33,606 nucleotides of DNA from Roseiflexus sp. (GCA_025055265.1 JANWXL010000571.1:1-33606), one strand, 5' to 3'. Positions 17,835 to 25,569 are shown, counted from the stretch's first letter. Numbers and translations: made by a program. The notes: generated by a model from the sequence alone, not told the origin.

Positions 17835-20013
17835 CCGGGCGCTGACGTTCGCATTGATTGGAGCAACCATTGTCGCTGGCGCTGTCGGCACGATGGCGCT
17901 GGCTGCAATCGTGCTCTGGCTGCTGACACCGCGCGGCGCCATCTATCCGCAGAGTCTGCTCTCTCGCCTCAGCGCCGACTATCGCCCGTGGCGGGCGGCG
18001 GACCGCCCGCAATTGCCGCCGATCGCTCCCGATGCGATTCGTCAGATCGAGCAGGATGCTGTGATTGAAACAATTGGCGACTGGTCGATCGTGCCGCCTG
18101 TCTATGAGCAACCGCCAGTTGAAGCGCCTGGCGCGGCGCTGGCGTTGCCGACGGCAACGGCCACTGCTTCGATAACGCCTGCCGCTTCGCCCTCACGGGT
18201 TACGCATTCTCCTTCAGCAGTTGCGACTCCTGTCCCTTCTGTGACCGCTGTTGCAACTGCTGTCCAGGTTGCACTTCCATCGGTTATTCCGCCAACAGCA
18301 GCGCCATCAGCCGTACCATCGCCTGTCCCAACCCAGCCGCCAGCGCCGACCAGCGCCCTGCGCCCGACAGCGCCCTCTCCGACAGTCATGGCGCTGGCGA
18401 CGCCGACGCGCTATCCGACGGCGCCGCCGGTGATTCTGACCCCCATTCCGCCAAGCCCGACGCCACCGGCGTCGCCGACGTTCGCGCCGCCGCCGACCAC
18501 GCCAACACCCACTCCGGCGCCAGCGACCGCGACTCCTACGCCAGCGTCTACAGCGACCGCCACTCCTCCGGCGACTGCCATCCCCACGGCGACCGCCATG
18601 CCGACGCTGACGTATACACCGACACCGTCGCCCACGCCAGCGGCAACGCATACGGTGACGGCGACCCCAACGCCAACCGCCACGCACACGCCAACACCGT
18701 CGCCCACGCCGACGCATACGCCGACCGCAACCGCTACATCGAGCGCCACGGTGACGCCGACGCACACGCCAACGCCGTCGCCCACGCCGACGGCCACGAC
18801 AACGCCATCACCGACGCCGACTGCGACGCCGGTTCCGCAGTTTATCGTGAATGACCATGGTGATGCGCCCGATGCAAACCTGGCTGATAACGTCTGCCAG
18901 ACGACGGGAGGCGTCTGCACGCTGCGCGCTGCCATTCAACAGGCAAATGCCCGACCAGGCGCCGACGACATCTGGTTCAATCTGCCGGGCGCCGGTCCGC
19001 ACATCATTACCGTCTCCGCGCCGCTGCCAGCGATCACCGAGGCTGTCGTCATTGACGGTTGGACGCAACCGGGATGGGCGTCGGCGCCGCTGATCGAGGT
19101 GCGTGGATTGCCGACGATGGGAAACGGGCTGACTATCACGAGTGGCAGCAGCACAATCCGCGGGCTGGCGATCAATCGTTTCACGCAACACGGCGTTTTG
19201 ATCACTGGCGGTGGTGGAAACACCATTCAGGGCAATTATCTGGGGGTGGCGCTCGATGGCATCACGTCTGCGCCCAATTTCAGTTCAGGCATCAGCATCG
19301 AAAACTCATCGGGCAACATCATCGGCGGCGCAACACCAGGGGCGCGCAATGTCCTGTCTGGTAATGCGGTCAATGGCATCCGCATTTGGGGCGCCTCATC
19401 GACAGGGAACCGGATTATCGGCAACTACATTGGTGTGGCTGCCGATGGCATCACGCCTCGCGGCAACAGCGACGACGGTATTGATCTCCAGGACTCAACC
19501 AATACGGAGGTGGGCGGAACGGATGCGACTGAGGCGAATGTCATCGCACACAATGGAGATGAAGGCGTTACACTCAAACCGGGTGCGACCAGTGCACGCA
19601 TTCTGGGCAATCGTATCTTTGCGAACGGCGGTCTGGCGATCGACCTGAACAACGATGGTCCTACCCCCAACGACGACGCACTGCTGACCGGATTTGCCAA
19701 TCAGGGCATGGATGCGCCGGTCATCAGCGTCGCCTGGTTGAGCGGCAGTTCACTTACAGTGACAGGCTACATCGGGACGACGCCGGGACAGACGCTGTTC
19801 AGCGGCGCGCGTGTTGAGATTTTTCTTTCGCAGGGAGTGGCGGGCGCCAGGGGGGAGGGCAGGGTGCTGCTTGGCGTTCTCACTGCCGCCGCCAATGGGA
19901 CATTTGACGGAACATTCACGGTCAGCGAGGTGAGCGCCGGCGACGTTGTGAGCGGAACGGCAACCGGCGCCTACACCTCTGAGTTTGGCGCGAATATCGT
20001 GGTGACGCCATAA
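17788..20013 (+). CDS. Membrane-anchored right-handed parallel beta-helix protein with Pro/Thr stalk and CSLREA-like motif
   Basis: This protein has about 741 residues; the exact start is uncertain (GTG 17779, ATG 17788 or ATG 17800), and all options overlap the kinase gene. A transmembrane helix (about 20-45) anchors it. A low-complexity stalk of roughly 250 residues made of TPTPTPTAT-like units spans the envelope. The external part begins with [15 protein letters not shown] and [18 protein letters not shown], matching the CSLREA-type N-terminal motif of secreted bacterial beta-helix proteins. Repeated strand-turn units such as [14 protein letters not shown] and [15 protein letters not shown] form a beta-helix (about 395-600). 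A beta-sandwich-like tail ends the protein. A carbohydrate-binding or surface role is plausible, but no catalytic residues are evident. Expression is probably coupled to the upstream sensor kinase. Confidence 0.85.
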   Translation: MKQSMNRIRPLRPSRDRALTFALIGATIVAGAVGTMALAAIVLWLLTPRGAIYPQSLLSRLSADYRPWRAADRPQLPPIAPDAIRQIEQDAVIETIGDWSIVPPVYEQPPVEAPGAALALPTATATASITPAASPSRVTHSPSAVATPVPSVTAVATAVQVALPSVIPPTAAPSAVPSPVPTQPPAPTSALRPTAPSPTVMALATPTRYPTAPPVILTPIPPSPTPPASPTFAPPPTTPTPTPAPATATPTPASTATATPPATAIPTATAMPTLTYTPTPSPTPAATHTVTATPTPTATHTPTPSPTPTHTPTATATSSATVTPTHTPTPSPTPTATTTPSPTPTATPVPQFIVNDHGDAPDANLADNVCQTTGGVCTLRAAIQQANARPGADDIWFNLPGAGPHIITVSAPLPAITEAVVIDGWTQPGWASAPLIEVRGLPTMGNGLTITSGSSTIRGLAINRFTQHGVLITGGGGNTIQGNYLGVALDGITSAPNFSSGISIENSSGNIIGGATPGARNVLSGNAVNGIRIWGASSTGNRIIGNYIGVAADGITPRGNSDDGIDLQDSTNTEVGGTDATEANVIAHNGDEGVTLKPGATSARILGNRIFANGGLAIDLNNDGPTPNDDALLTGFANQGMDAPVISVAWLSGSSLTVTGYIGTTPGQTLFSGARVEIFLSQGVAGARGEGRVLLGVLTAAANGTFDGTFTVSEVSAGDVVSGTATGAYTSEFGANIVVTP

Positions 20014-20298
20014 TCATCGCGCCGATTTGAGGACATCGAGGAGGCGCGCAACCTCTTCTGAGTTGACAGCTTCACCGGAGCAGAGGCAATCGCGCGCGTA
20101 GGTCTCTGCCAGGAGCGTGCTCAGACTCCCAACCGCCGCTTTGACAGCGGCAAGTTGCGTGACGATCTCCTGGCAGTCACGGCACTCCTCGATCATGCGT
20201 TGAATGCCGCGCACCTGACCTTCGATTCGCCGCAGCCGCACCAGCACATCATGGCGCAGTTCATCGCTGATCGGGCGCGCGGGCCGCGGTGCGGACAT
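20014..20298 (-). CDS. CsoR/FrmR-family repressor with CstR-like sensor residues
   Basis: This 94-residue all-helical DNA-binding protein belongs to the family of copper, nickel, formaldehyde and persulfide sensors (DUF156). The helix VRLRRIEGQVRGIQRMIEE and the CRDCQEIVTQLAAVKAAV segment are diagnostic. In copper sensors the ligands are Cys, His (25 residues later) and Cys (29 later). Here the positions are Cys42, Tyr67 and Cys71. The histidine is missing while the cysteine pair is kept, as in the persulfide sensor CstR. Extra Cys39 and Cys73 are present. The ATG at 20298 has GGAGG nearby. It lies 18 bp downstream of trxA in the same direction and meets the beta-helix gene tail to tail with no gap. 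Confidence 0.88.
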   Translation of the reverse strand: MSAPRPARPISDELRHDVLVRLRRIEGQVRGIQRMIEECRDCQEIVTQLAAVKAAVGSLSTLLAETYARDCLCSGEAVNSEEVARLLDVLKSAR

Positions 20299-20316
20299 CG
20301 CCCCCTCCCTGCGCGG

Positions 20317-20646
20317 TTATGCAGCGATTGCCGCGTCAAACGCCTCTTTCAGCATGCGTTTGGGACCGGCGCCAACGATCCGGTTGATCTCCTTGCCATT
20401 CTTGAAGAAAATCATCGTCGGAATGGCCATGATGCCAAATTTGCTCATCCAGCGCTGATGGTCGTCGGTGTTGACCTTGGCGACTTTGATCTTTCCATCG
20501 TATTCGTTCGCCAGTTCTTCGAGGATCGGCGCAATCACGCGGCAGGGACCGCACCACGGCGCCCAGAAGTCAACGACGACCGGAATGTCGGATTTCAGCA
20601 CCTGCTGCTCGAAATCGTCATCCGTCACAGTAACAGGCTTTGCCAT
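20317..20646 (-). CDS. trxA: Thioredoxin
   Basis: This 109-residue cytoplasmic thiol-disulfide oxidoreductase carries the redox-active WCGPC at residues 31-35 in the classical context VVDFWAPWCGPCRVIAPILEEL. The cis-proline segment is MAIPTMIFFKNGKE. Length and motifs are canonical. The ATG at 20646 gives the normal N-terminus; its GGGAG is about 12 bases away, somewhat far. A GTG at 20685 with GGAGG close by would add 13 residues and cannot be excluded. It forms a pair with the downstream CsoR-family regulator, and an operator-like palindrome lies just upstream, so redox or sulfur-species control is likely. Confidence 0.96.
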   Translation of the reverse strand: MAKPVTVTDDDFEQQVLKSDIPVVVDFWAPWCGPCRVIAPILEELANEYDGKIKVAKVNTDDHQRWMSKFGIMAIPTMIFFKNGKEINRIVGAGPKRMLKEAFDAAIAA

Positions 20647-20685
20647 AATAGCGTTACACTCCCTTTGCAATGTATCAGTACGCAC

Positions 20686-20702
20686 ATACCTCCCAGGGGT
20701 AT
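20686..20702. promoter_or_regulatory. CsoR/CstR-type operator-like palindrome
   Basis: ATACCTCCCAGGGGTAT is an imperfect inverted repeat (outer ATACC/GGTAT arms with a G/C-rich centre). It resembles the ATACCCC...GGGGTAT operators recognised by CsoR and CstR repressors. It sits between trxA-cstR-like (minus) and the acetyltransferase (plus), 10 bp upstream of a TATAAT, so a bound repressor would cover the plus-strand -35 region. Confidence 0.6.
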
Positions 20703-20705
20703 GCC

Positions 20706-20729
20706 GATACAGTATAATCTGCCTGTATC
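20706..20729 (+). promoter_or_regulatory. TATAAT box embedded in a GATACAG/CTGTATC inverted repeat
   Basis: TATAAT at 20713-20718 is a consensus -10 for the acetyltransferase gene, placing the start near 20725. It is framed by GATACAG (20706-20712) and CTGTATC (20723-20729), a perfect 7-bp inverted repeat. TGTATCAG also occurs at 20671-20678. No consensus -35 is seen. The repeat may be a second operator or a hairpin at the 5' end. Confidence 0.5.
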
Positions 20730-20749
20730 ATGAAGTCAAGGAGGTCGGG

Positions 20750-21262
20750 ATGGTCATTGAGCGCATCAACTCAGCCACGTTTCACGCGGCGCGTCCCGGA
20801 TTGGTGGCGCTGTTGCAGGACGCTGTCAACAGCGGCGCCTCGCTCGGTTTTCTCCCGCCGCTCGATAAGGTGACAGCGCAGCGCTACTGGGACGCGATCT
20901 GCGACGATGTCACTGAGCGCCTGCGGGTGTTGCTGGTGGCGCGTGAAGGCGACACGATTATTGGCGCCGTTCAGCTCGAACTGGCGCAAAAACCGGGTGA
21001 GCAGCATCGCGCGCAAATGAAGAAACTTATGGTGCTGCGTTCAGCCCGACGGCGGGGCGTCGGTCGGGCGCTGCTTGCGGCGGTTGAAGAGGAAGCGCGT
21101 CGCGAGGGGCGTTCGTTGCTGGTCCTCGACGCGCGTGAGGGCGATCCTGTGGAGCTGTTGTACCAGGCATGCGGCTATACCTACGTCGGACGCATCCCGA
21201 AGTATGCCCGCAGCGCTGACGGTTCGTTGCATACGGCGGTCATCTATTATCGATTGTTATAG
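20750..21262 (+). CDS. GNAT-family N-acetyltransferase
   Basis: This 170-residue acetyl-CoA-dependent acetyltransferase has an unknown acceptor. The acetyl-CoA pyrophosphate loop is visible as RRRGVGRALL (Q/R-x-x-G-x-G/A type) after the beta-4 segment MKKLMVLRSA. The C-terminal LYQACGYTYVGRIPKYARSADG is the usual GNAT ending, followed by AVIYYRLL. The ATG at 20750 is chosen because AAGGAGGT precedes it by five bases; a longer in-frame reading frame runs back through trxA and is a shadow. It is divergent from trxA, and its promoter overlaps the CsoR/CstR-like operator, so it may belong to the same regulon. Confidence 0.88.
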   Translation: MVIERINSATFHAARPGLVALLQDAVNSGASLGFLPPLDKVTAQRYWDAICDDVTERLRVLLVAREGDTIIGAVQLELAQKPGEQHRAQMKKLMVLRSARRRGVGRALLAAVEEEARREGRSLLVLDAREGDPVELLYQACGYTYVGRIPKYARSADGSLHTAVIYYRLL

Positions 21263-21269
21263 CATGGCG

Positions 21270-21611
21270 TTATATTAGTGGAATGATCAATCCTATTATC
21301 CCTGCTATCAGGAGCGGCGCAGCAACATACCAGAAGCGGCGCATCAGCCGATGCTCACGAGCGCCGGCCGCCAGATACGGCTCACCGATGGCGATCCAGG
21401 TCACCACGCCGATAGTCAGGGCGATCATCGTCAGTTCATAGACCAGTCGGGTTGCATCGCCCAGACTCAGCCACACATAGTAAATCTCGAAGAAGGCGCG
21501 TAACCAGATGCCATAAATGACGACAGCCGCCAACGCCAGCACCAGCAGCCAGAGACCCCATACAGCAGCGCCGCGCTTCCACGTTTGCCCGGTCGGTTGA
21601 TGATCGATCAT
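21270..21611 (-). CDS. Small multi-pass membrane protein of unknown function
   Basis: This 113-residue protein has three predicted transmembrane helices (about 16-38, 57-76 and 93-112). A short hydrophilic N-terminus rich in Gln, Thr and Lys precedes them. No family was recognised. The ATG at 21611 has GGAG seven bases upstream, and the hydrophobic pattern is coherent, so the gene looks real. It converges on the acetyltransferase gene with only 7 bp between the stops, and is divergent from the carboxylase gene. Confidence 0.7.
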   Translation of the reverse strand: MIDHQPTGQTWKRGAAVWGLWLLVLALAAVVIYGIWLRAFFEIYYVWLSLGDATRLVYELTMIALTIGVVTWIAIGEPYLAAGAREHRLMRRFWYVAAPLLIAGIIGLIIPLI

Positions 21612-21700
21612 CGCTCGTCTCCGCAGTTCATGGCGTTATGCCAGCTTCGTTATATCAGACGTATGCAGGTCTGCCAGTGTTTCCACAGCAATGATTCCAC

Positions 21701-21717
21701 AACCCCTAACCCCTAAC
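21701..21717. repeat. Telomere-like CCCCTAA repeat
   Basis: AACCCCTAACCCCTAAC is a tandem of a 7-nt unit in the intergenic region before the carboxylase gene. A related, reverse-oriented run is at 26831-26853. It is a simple repeat without an obvious regulatory role. Confidence 0.6.
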
Positions 21718-21733
21718 ATGTATCTCTCTCTTG

Positions 21734-21739
21734 TATAAT
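21734..21739 (+). promoter_or_regulatory. -10 element (TATAAT) of the acyl-CoA carboxylase beta gene
   Basis: A consensus TATAAT lies 35 bp before the start codon, predicting a leader of about 29 nt that contains the GAGGA ribosome site. No recognisable -35 hexamer is present; the telomere-like repeat occupies that position. Confidence 0.5.
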
Positions 21740-21774
21740 CGTACCAATCCAACGTCTACGAGGACAGAGACGCT

Positions 21775-23325
21775 ATGAAGACAACACGCGAGCGCATTGA
21801 GGACCTGCGCCGGCGGCGTGAGCGTGCACGCACGACCGATCCGCAGGCTGCAGAGAAGCAGCACGCGCGCGGCAAGATGACCGCCCGCGAACGTATCGAC
21901 AAGTTGCTCGATCCGGGTTCATTCGTTGAGCTCGACGCCTTTGCTGTGCATCGTACCACCGCCTTCGGCATGGATCGGCACAAGCCGCTGGGAGACGGCG
22001 TGATCACCGGGTATGGAACGATCGACGGCCGCCATGTCTGCCTCTTCTCGCAAGATTTCACGGTGTTCGGCGGGTCGCTCGGCGAGGTGTTCGCCGAGAA
22101 GATCTGCAAGGTCATGGACCTTTCGTTGCGCATGGGAGTGCCGTGCATCGGGTTGAACGACTCCGGCGGCGCCCGCATCCAGGAAGGGGTCGTCAGTCTT
22201 GGCGGATACGCTGAGATCTTCTACCGGAATGTGATGGCTTCCGGCGTGGTGCCCCAACTATCGGTGATTGCCGGGCCATGCGCTGGCGGCGCGGTCTATT
22301 CGCCCGCCCTGACCGACTTCATCCTCATGGTCAAGGGCAGTTCGCAAATGTTTGTTACTGGTCCTGACGTGATCAAAACCGTAACCGGCGAGGATGTCGG
22401 CTTCGAGGAACTGGGCGGGGCGATGACGCACAATTCGCGCAGCGGCGTGGCGCATTTCGCCGCCGACAGCGAAGAGGAGGCCTTCGATCAGTTGCGGGCG
22501 CTCCTTTCGTACATCCCGTCGAACAATCTGGAAGATCCGCCCTACGTCCCGACCGACGACGACCCCGACCGCATGGATGAGAATCTGCAAACGATCATTC
22601 CCGACAATCCGCGCAAGCCATACGACATGCTCCAGGTAATCGAAGCGGTGATGGACGAAGGGAGTTTTCTTGAAGTGCAGCCGTTCTGGGCGCGCAACAT
22701 CATCATCGGCTTTGCGCGGCTCGACGGGCACGCGGTTGGGGTTGTCGCCAATCAACCGGCGCAACTGGCTGGCACGCTCGACATCGATTCATCGGTCAAA
22801 GCGGCGCGGTTTGTGCGGTTCTGCGACGCCTTCAATATCCCGCTGGTCACGTTTGTTGATGTGCCCGGATTTCTGCCAGGAACGCAACAGGAGTACGGCG
22901 GCATTATCCGGCATGGCGCCAAGCTGCTGTACGCCTACTGCGAAGCGACGGTGCCGAAGCTGACGGTCATCACGCGCAAAGCCTATGGCGGCGCCTACGA
23001 CGTAATGGCGAGCAAGCACATCCGCGCCGATTTCAATGTTGCCTGGCCCACTGCCGAGATTGCGGTCATGGGCGCTGATGCTGCGGTCAAGATCATCTTT
23101 CGCCGCGAACTGGCGCAGGCTGCCGATCCGGTGGCGCGCCTGGCGGAACTGGTCGAGGACTATCAGAACCGGTTCGCCAACCCCTATATCGCTGCGGAGC
23201 GCGGGTATCTCGATGATGTGATCGAGCCGCGTGAAACGCGACCGGCGCTGATCCGCGCGCTGCGCCTGGCGCGCGGCAAGCGTCAGACCCTGCCCCCGCG
23301 CAAACACGGAAATATTCCGCTATGA
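21775..23325 (+). CDS. pccB: Acyl-CoA carboxylase, carboxyltransferase (beta) subunit, propionyl-CoA carboxylase type
   Basis: This 516-residue cytoplasmic carboxyltransferase moves CO2 from biotin to an acyl-CoA. Crotonase-fold motifs are complete. The N-terminal half has [18 protein letters not shown], an oxyanion-hole region [14 protein letters not shown] and [16 protein letters not shown]. The C-terminal half has [29 protein letters not shown] and [18 protein letters not shown]. Length and motifs fit propionyl/methylmalonyl-CoA types (PccB, MmdA) rather than AccD, which carries a zinc finger. In Chloroflexota such an enzyme serves propionate metabolism and the 3-hydroxypropionate bi-cycle; that role is inferred. 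No biotin carboxylase or carrier gene is adjacent. Substrate specificity (acetyl versus propionyl) is not decided by sequence alone. Confidence 0.9.
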   Translation: MKTTRERIEDLRRRRERARTTDPQAAEKQHARGKMTARERIDKLLDPGSFVELDAFAVHRTTAFGMDRHKPLGDGVITGYGTIDGRHVCLFSQDFTVFGGSLGEVFAEKICKVMDLSLRMGVPCIGLNDSGGARIQEGVVSLGGYAEIFYRNVMASGVVPQLSVIAGPCAGGAVYSPALTDFILMVKGSSQMFVTGPDVIKTVTGEDVGFEELGGAMTHNSRSGVAHFAADSEEEAFDQLRALLSYIPSNNLEDPPYVPTDDDPDRMDENLQTIIPDNPRKPYDMLQVIEAVMDEGSFLEVQPFWARNIIIGFARLDGHAVGVVANQPAQLAGTLDIDSSVKAARFVRFCDAFNIPLVTFVDVPGFLPGTQQEYGGIIRHGAKLLYAYCEATVPKLTVITRKAYGGAYDVMASKHIRADFNVAWPTAEIAVMGADAAVKIIFRRELAQAADPVARLAELVEDYQNRFANPYIAAERGYLDDVIEPRETRPALIRALRLARGKRQTLPPRKHGNIPL

Positions 23326-23347
23326 TGACGGGCGCTGATGCGCCCGG

Positions 23348-23383
23348 TTGTGCCGGGGCACGGCGCGCTGTGCCCCGGCACAA
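23348..23383 (+). terminator. Large perfect hairpin after the carboxylase gene
   Basis: TTGTGCCGGGGCAC (23348-23361) pairs perfectly over 14 bp with GTGCCCCGGCACAA (23370-23383) around an 8-nt loop, 22 bp after the stop codon. It lacks a following T-run, so it may be a factor-dependent terminator, an mRNA-stabilising hairpin or part of a dispersed repeat. Confidence 0.6.
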
Positions 23384-23400
23384 GCGCAGCAATCTCCCCG

Positions 23401-23470
23401 CACCCTGGGAGATCGCTTCAGCCACGCTCTCCTCGCTGCAAGCGTCGCTTGCGTTCTTCGCAATGACGGC
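23401..23470 (+). repeat. Left copy of an inverted repeat flanking the glycine-zipper cassette
   Basis: This segment runs from GGGAGATCGCTTC to TCGCAATGACGGC (23458-23470). The latter 13-mer is exactly inverted at 24404-24416, and the AGATCGCTTC part is mirrored by GAAGCAATCT at 24431-24440. The GATTGCTTC...CGCAATGACG type of sequence is a common intergenic repeat in many bacteria. Confidence 0.65.
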
Positions 23471-23491
23471 GGCTTGAAGGCGGCGCCTCGA

Positions 23492-24229
23492 ATGTCCAGC
23501 TTCACGTTGACCTTTCTACGAGAAATCGACTTCGCATGGCGAATGTGGAATGGAAATAAACCAGAGGAAGCAATTCAGGGTGCGATTCAAAGCGGCATCA
23601 GTGCAGGCGGCCGAACGCTGATCAGTGGTGTCATTTCTGCTCAGGTATTACGCACGCGCATCGCTGCCGCTGGCACGGTCGCATTGCGCAGCGGAGCGCG
23701 CAAAGTCGCCTCAACGAATATCGGAAGAAGCGCTATTCACCGCATTGCCTCGGCATCGCTCGGAAAACCCGTCTACGGAGCGGCAGCGGTCAATCACGTT
23801 GCGAAACTGTTTCGCACGAATGTTATCACGTCCACGATCAGTTTAGTCGCGTTGACGGCACCTGATGTATACCACGCCGCCATCAGGCGTGATATTTCGT
23901 GGTCTCAGTTCGCGAAAAACATGGCTGTCAATGGGGCGAGCATCGTTACTGGCACTGGGGGATGGTTCGCCGGAGCAGCGGCAGGAGCAGCGATCGGGAG
24001 CGCGGTTCCGGGCATTGTCACAGCAACAGGAGGGTTTGTTGGCGGAATATGTGGAGGAGTGCTGGGCGGCTTTGCCGGAACCAGTAGCGCAAGGCGGTCC
24101 AGGGTCACGATGCCGGATCCTGAACGGGTCCTGAACCATGTCACCCGCATCACTGAAGCGTGCACGATCCGGGATGATGGCATCGCTCAAGGAGTGGCGT
24201 CTCGATGTGAGGAGGACGAAGATGCTTGA
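23492..24229 (+). CDS. Hypothetical protein with a glycine-zipper membrane segment
   Basis: This protein is 245 residues from the ATG at 23492; the upstream part of the open frame lies in repeat DNA, and the ribosome site is weak. It begins MSSFTLTFLREIDFAWRMWNGNK. An amphipathic middle with several Ala/Ile/Ser-rich helices follows, then a striking Gly/Ala zipper (about 152-195: GTGGWFAGAAAGAAIGS and GGFVGGICGGVLGGFAG) able to insert into membranes. The C-terminus is hydrophilic. No family was recognised. Codons such as AAA, GAA and ATA are more frequent than in neighbouring genes. It overlaps the next small gene by 8 bp, and the pair sits between inverted repeats, suggesting acquired DNA. 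The glycine zipper could suit a membrane-active or pore-forming protein, but nothing proves it. Confidence 0.65.
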   Translation: MSSFTLTFLREIDFAWRMWNGNKPEEAIQGAIQSGISAGGRTLISGVISAQVLRTRIAAAGTVALRSGARKVASTNIGRSAIHRIASASLGKPVYGAAAVNHVAKLFRTNVITSTISLVALTAPDVYHAAIRRDISWSQFAKNMAVNGASIVTGTGGWFAGAAAGAAIGSAVPGIVTATGGFVGGICGGVLGGFAGTSSARRSRVTMPDPERVLNHVTRITEACTIRDDGIAQGVASRCEEDEDA

Positions 24230-24380
24230 TGAGATCGCACGAAAACTGGCTTCTCTAGGAACAGTCGGTACGATGTTTGTTGTCGCAGCGTCGATTGCCA
24301 GCGGCATGGGTTTGACCGGCGCTGCAGTGATAACCACGGCTGATCTGAAATGGGCTATCAAGCGCCAGTTAGGTTGTTAG
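24222..24380 (+). CDS. Small (52-residue) membrane protein paired with the glycine-zipper gene
   Basis: The ATG at 24222 has a very good ribosome site (GGAGG, six bases upstream) and overlaps the end of the preceding gene by 8 bp, so it is almost certainly co-translated. The peptide starts MLDEIARKLASLGTVGTM and has a single hydrophobic stretch (about 13-37, VGTMFVVAASIASGMGLTGAAVI) followed by a short basic tail. It ends soon after the membrane segment and could be a shortened version of a longer protein. A two-gene unit of membrane-active protein plus small partner resembles toxin-immunity or toxin-antitoxin layouts; this is only a layout argument. Confidence 0.6.
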   Translation: MLDEIARKLASLGTVGTMFVVAASIASGMGLTGAAVITTADLKWAIKRQLGC

Positions 24381-24403
24381 ATTCTGTCGGAAAATCAAGC
24401 GTC

Positions 24404-24440
24404 GCCGTCATTGCGAGTCCCGCCAGCGCCGAAGCAATCT
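24404..24440 (-). repeat. Right copy of the inverted repeat flanking the cassette
   Basis: GCCGTCATTGCGA (24404-24416) is the exact inverse of 23458-23470, and GAAGCAATCT follows at 24431. Together the two copies bracket about 0.96 kb holding the two cassette genes. Confidence 0.65.
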
Positions 24441-24544
24441 TCTGTCGCGTCAGGCAGGTTGCTTCGCTGGCCTAGAGGGCGCTGCAGGCTGATGAACAAT
24501 AAGAGTAGTTCGGTAGTGCCGGGACGCTGCGGGTTGAGACCCTG

Positions 24545-24715
24545 CTGAGGTCGTGCAAGCCCCGCAGGGGCTTCAATGTCCTGAGCAAGGGCTTTAGCCC
24601 GCAGCCTGAAGCGCACGCGACCGGGCAGCGCAGGTTTACCGGATTTAAATCTTCATTAGCCCTGGCTGAGATCGTGCAGGCTCTGCATGGGCTTCAATGT
24701 CCTGAGCAAGGGCTT
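24545..24715. repeat. Two 50-nt direct repeats in the non-coding stretch 24381-25101
   Basis: Copies at 24545-24594 and 24666-24715 share about 45 of 50 bases. The identical part is GGGCTTCAATGTCCTGAGCA followed by AGGGCTT. The whole interval from 24381 to 25101 has no convincing gene and consists largely of such repeats. Confidence 0.75.
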
Positions 24716-24716
24716 A

Positions 24717-24864
24717 TGGAGTTTGAGAGAATAATCCGGTATCGCCCAGTCTAGCCCGCGCAGGCGGGCTTCGCAACCGTAGCCCGCAGCTTTTGGAGTT
24801 TGAGAAAATAATCCGGTATCGCCCAGTCTAGCCCGCGCAGGCGGGCTTCGCAACTGTAGCCCGC
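24717..24864. repeat. Tandem 71-bp repeat (two copies, 97% identical)
   Basis: A 71-bp unit beginning TGGAGTTTGAGA at 24717-24787 is repeated at 24794-24864 with two mismatches (period 77 bp). Each unit contains an internal hairpin, AGCCCGCGCAGGCGGGCT, and ends GTAGCCCGC. The near identity points to a recent duplication. Confidence 0.9.
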
Positions 24865-25004
24865 GACTTCAGGCGCCGGGCGGATGGGCGGATAGCGGAA
24901 TATTTATTCAAAAACCATCAGCCGCTCTCGATGTTCATCAACCGCCAGGCAGATCTACAAGTCTGATTTCCGACTCGCAACCACACCCTCCACCAGATTC
25001 CCTA

Positions 25005-25034
25005 TTGCTTCCGGTTACGGAGTCGTGCTAAGAT
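25005..25034 (+). promoter_or_regulatory. Possible promoter of the partner-switching operon
   Basis: TTGCTT (25005-25010) and TAAGAT (25029-25034) are 18 bp apart, a fair sigma-70-like pair, placed about 65 bp before the preferred start of the first gene. Support is sequence similarity only. Confidence 0.35.
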
Positions 25035-25101
25035 GAGAGGCGTGACTGAGACGCTGCGCAGCAGATTGTGGCAGGCGCACACCGCGGAGTGGTGGAGAAC
25101 T

Positions 25102-25566
25102 ATGGCGAACGTGAGTCACGACGCAGATCCAGTAGAACGCGTCGTTGAGTTGCATTTGCCCAGCCGGCTTGGCTACGAAAAAGTCGCAATGGATGCGGCT
25201 GCCTCGGTTGCGCGGCGGATGGGGTTCAGTGCGGATCGGGTCGATGCGCTGCGCACTGCTCTGGCTGAAGCGGTGACCAATGCCATCGAGCACGGGAATG
25301 CCCACAACGCAGATACGCGCGTTCTGGTGATCCTGACGGTGCGACCATCGGAGCTCGTCGTCAGCGTTGCCGACCAGGGTTTCAAGCCGATTGACAAGGC
25401 GCAGATCGCGCCCGCGCCCAGCATCGAAGATTCGTTTTCCCGCGCCGATAAAGGCGGTTGGGGCATCTGGCTGATACGCGAGCTGATGGACGAGGTGGAG
25501 TTCACCACGGCGCCAACCGGCGGCAATCAGGTGCGGATGGTCATTCATCTGGAGAAGCAGTCGTAA
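25102..25566 (+). CDS. RsbW/SpoIIAB-like anti-sigma factor kinase (first copy)
   Basis: This 154-residue GHKL-type ATPase belongs to the group that binds sigma factors or phosphorylates STAS antagonists. The N-box EAVTNAIEHGN (about 60-70), an ADQGF motif and the lid/glycine region KGGWGIWLIRELMDEV are present. GWG replaces the more usual GxG context before LIRxLMDEV. I chose the ATG at 25102 because it has GGAG upstream and starts MANVSHDADPVERVVELHLP, like family members; an ATG at 25033 would add 23 residues. It is followed after 3 bp by a second, related ATPase gene and then by a STAS antagonist gene. The target sigma factor is not encoded here. Confidence 0.88.
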   Translation: MANVSHDADPVERVVELHLPSRLGYEKVAMDAAASVARRMGFSADRVDALRTALAEAVTNAIEHGNAHNADTRVLVILTVRPSELVVSVADQGFKPIDKAQIAPAPSIEDSFSRADKGGWGIWLIRELMDEVEFTTAPTGGNQVRMVIHLEKQS

Positions 25567-25569
25567 CGT

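Noticed and set aside
18307-18765. Minus-strand Arg-rich and Val/Gly-rich frames
   Set aside because: They are shadows of the Pro/Thr-rich stalk of the beta-helix protein.
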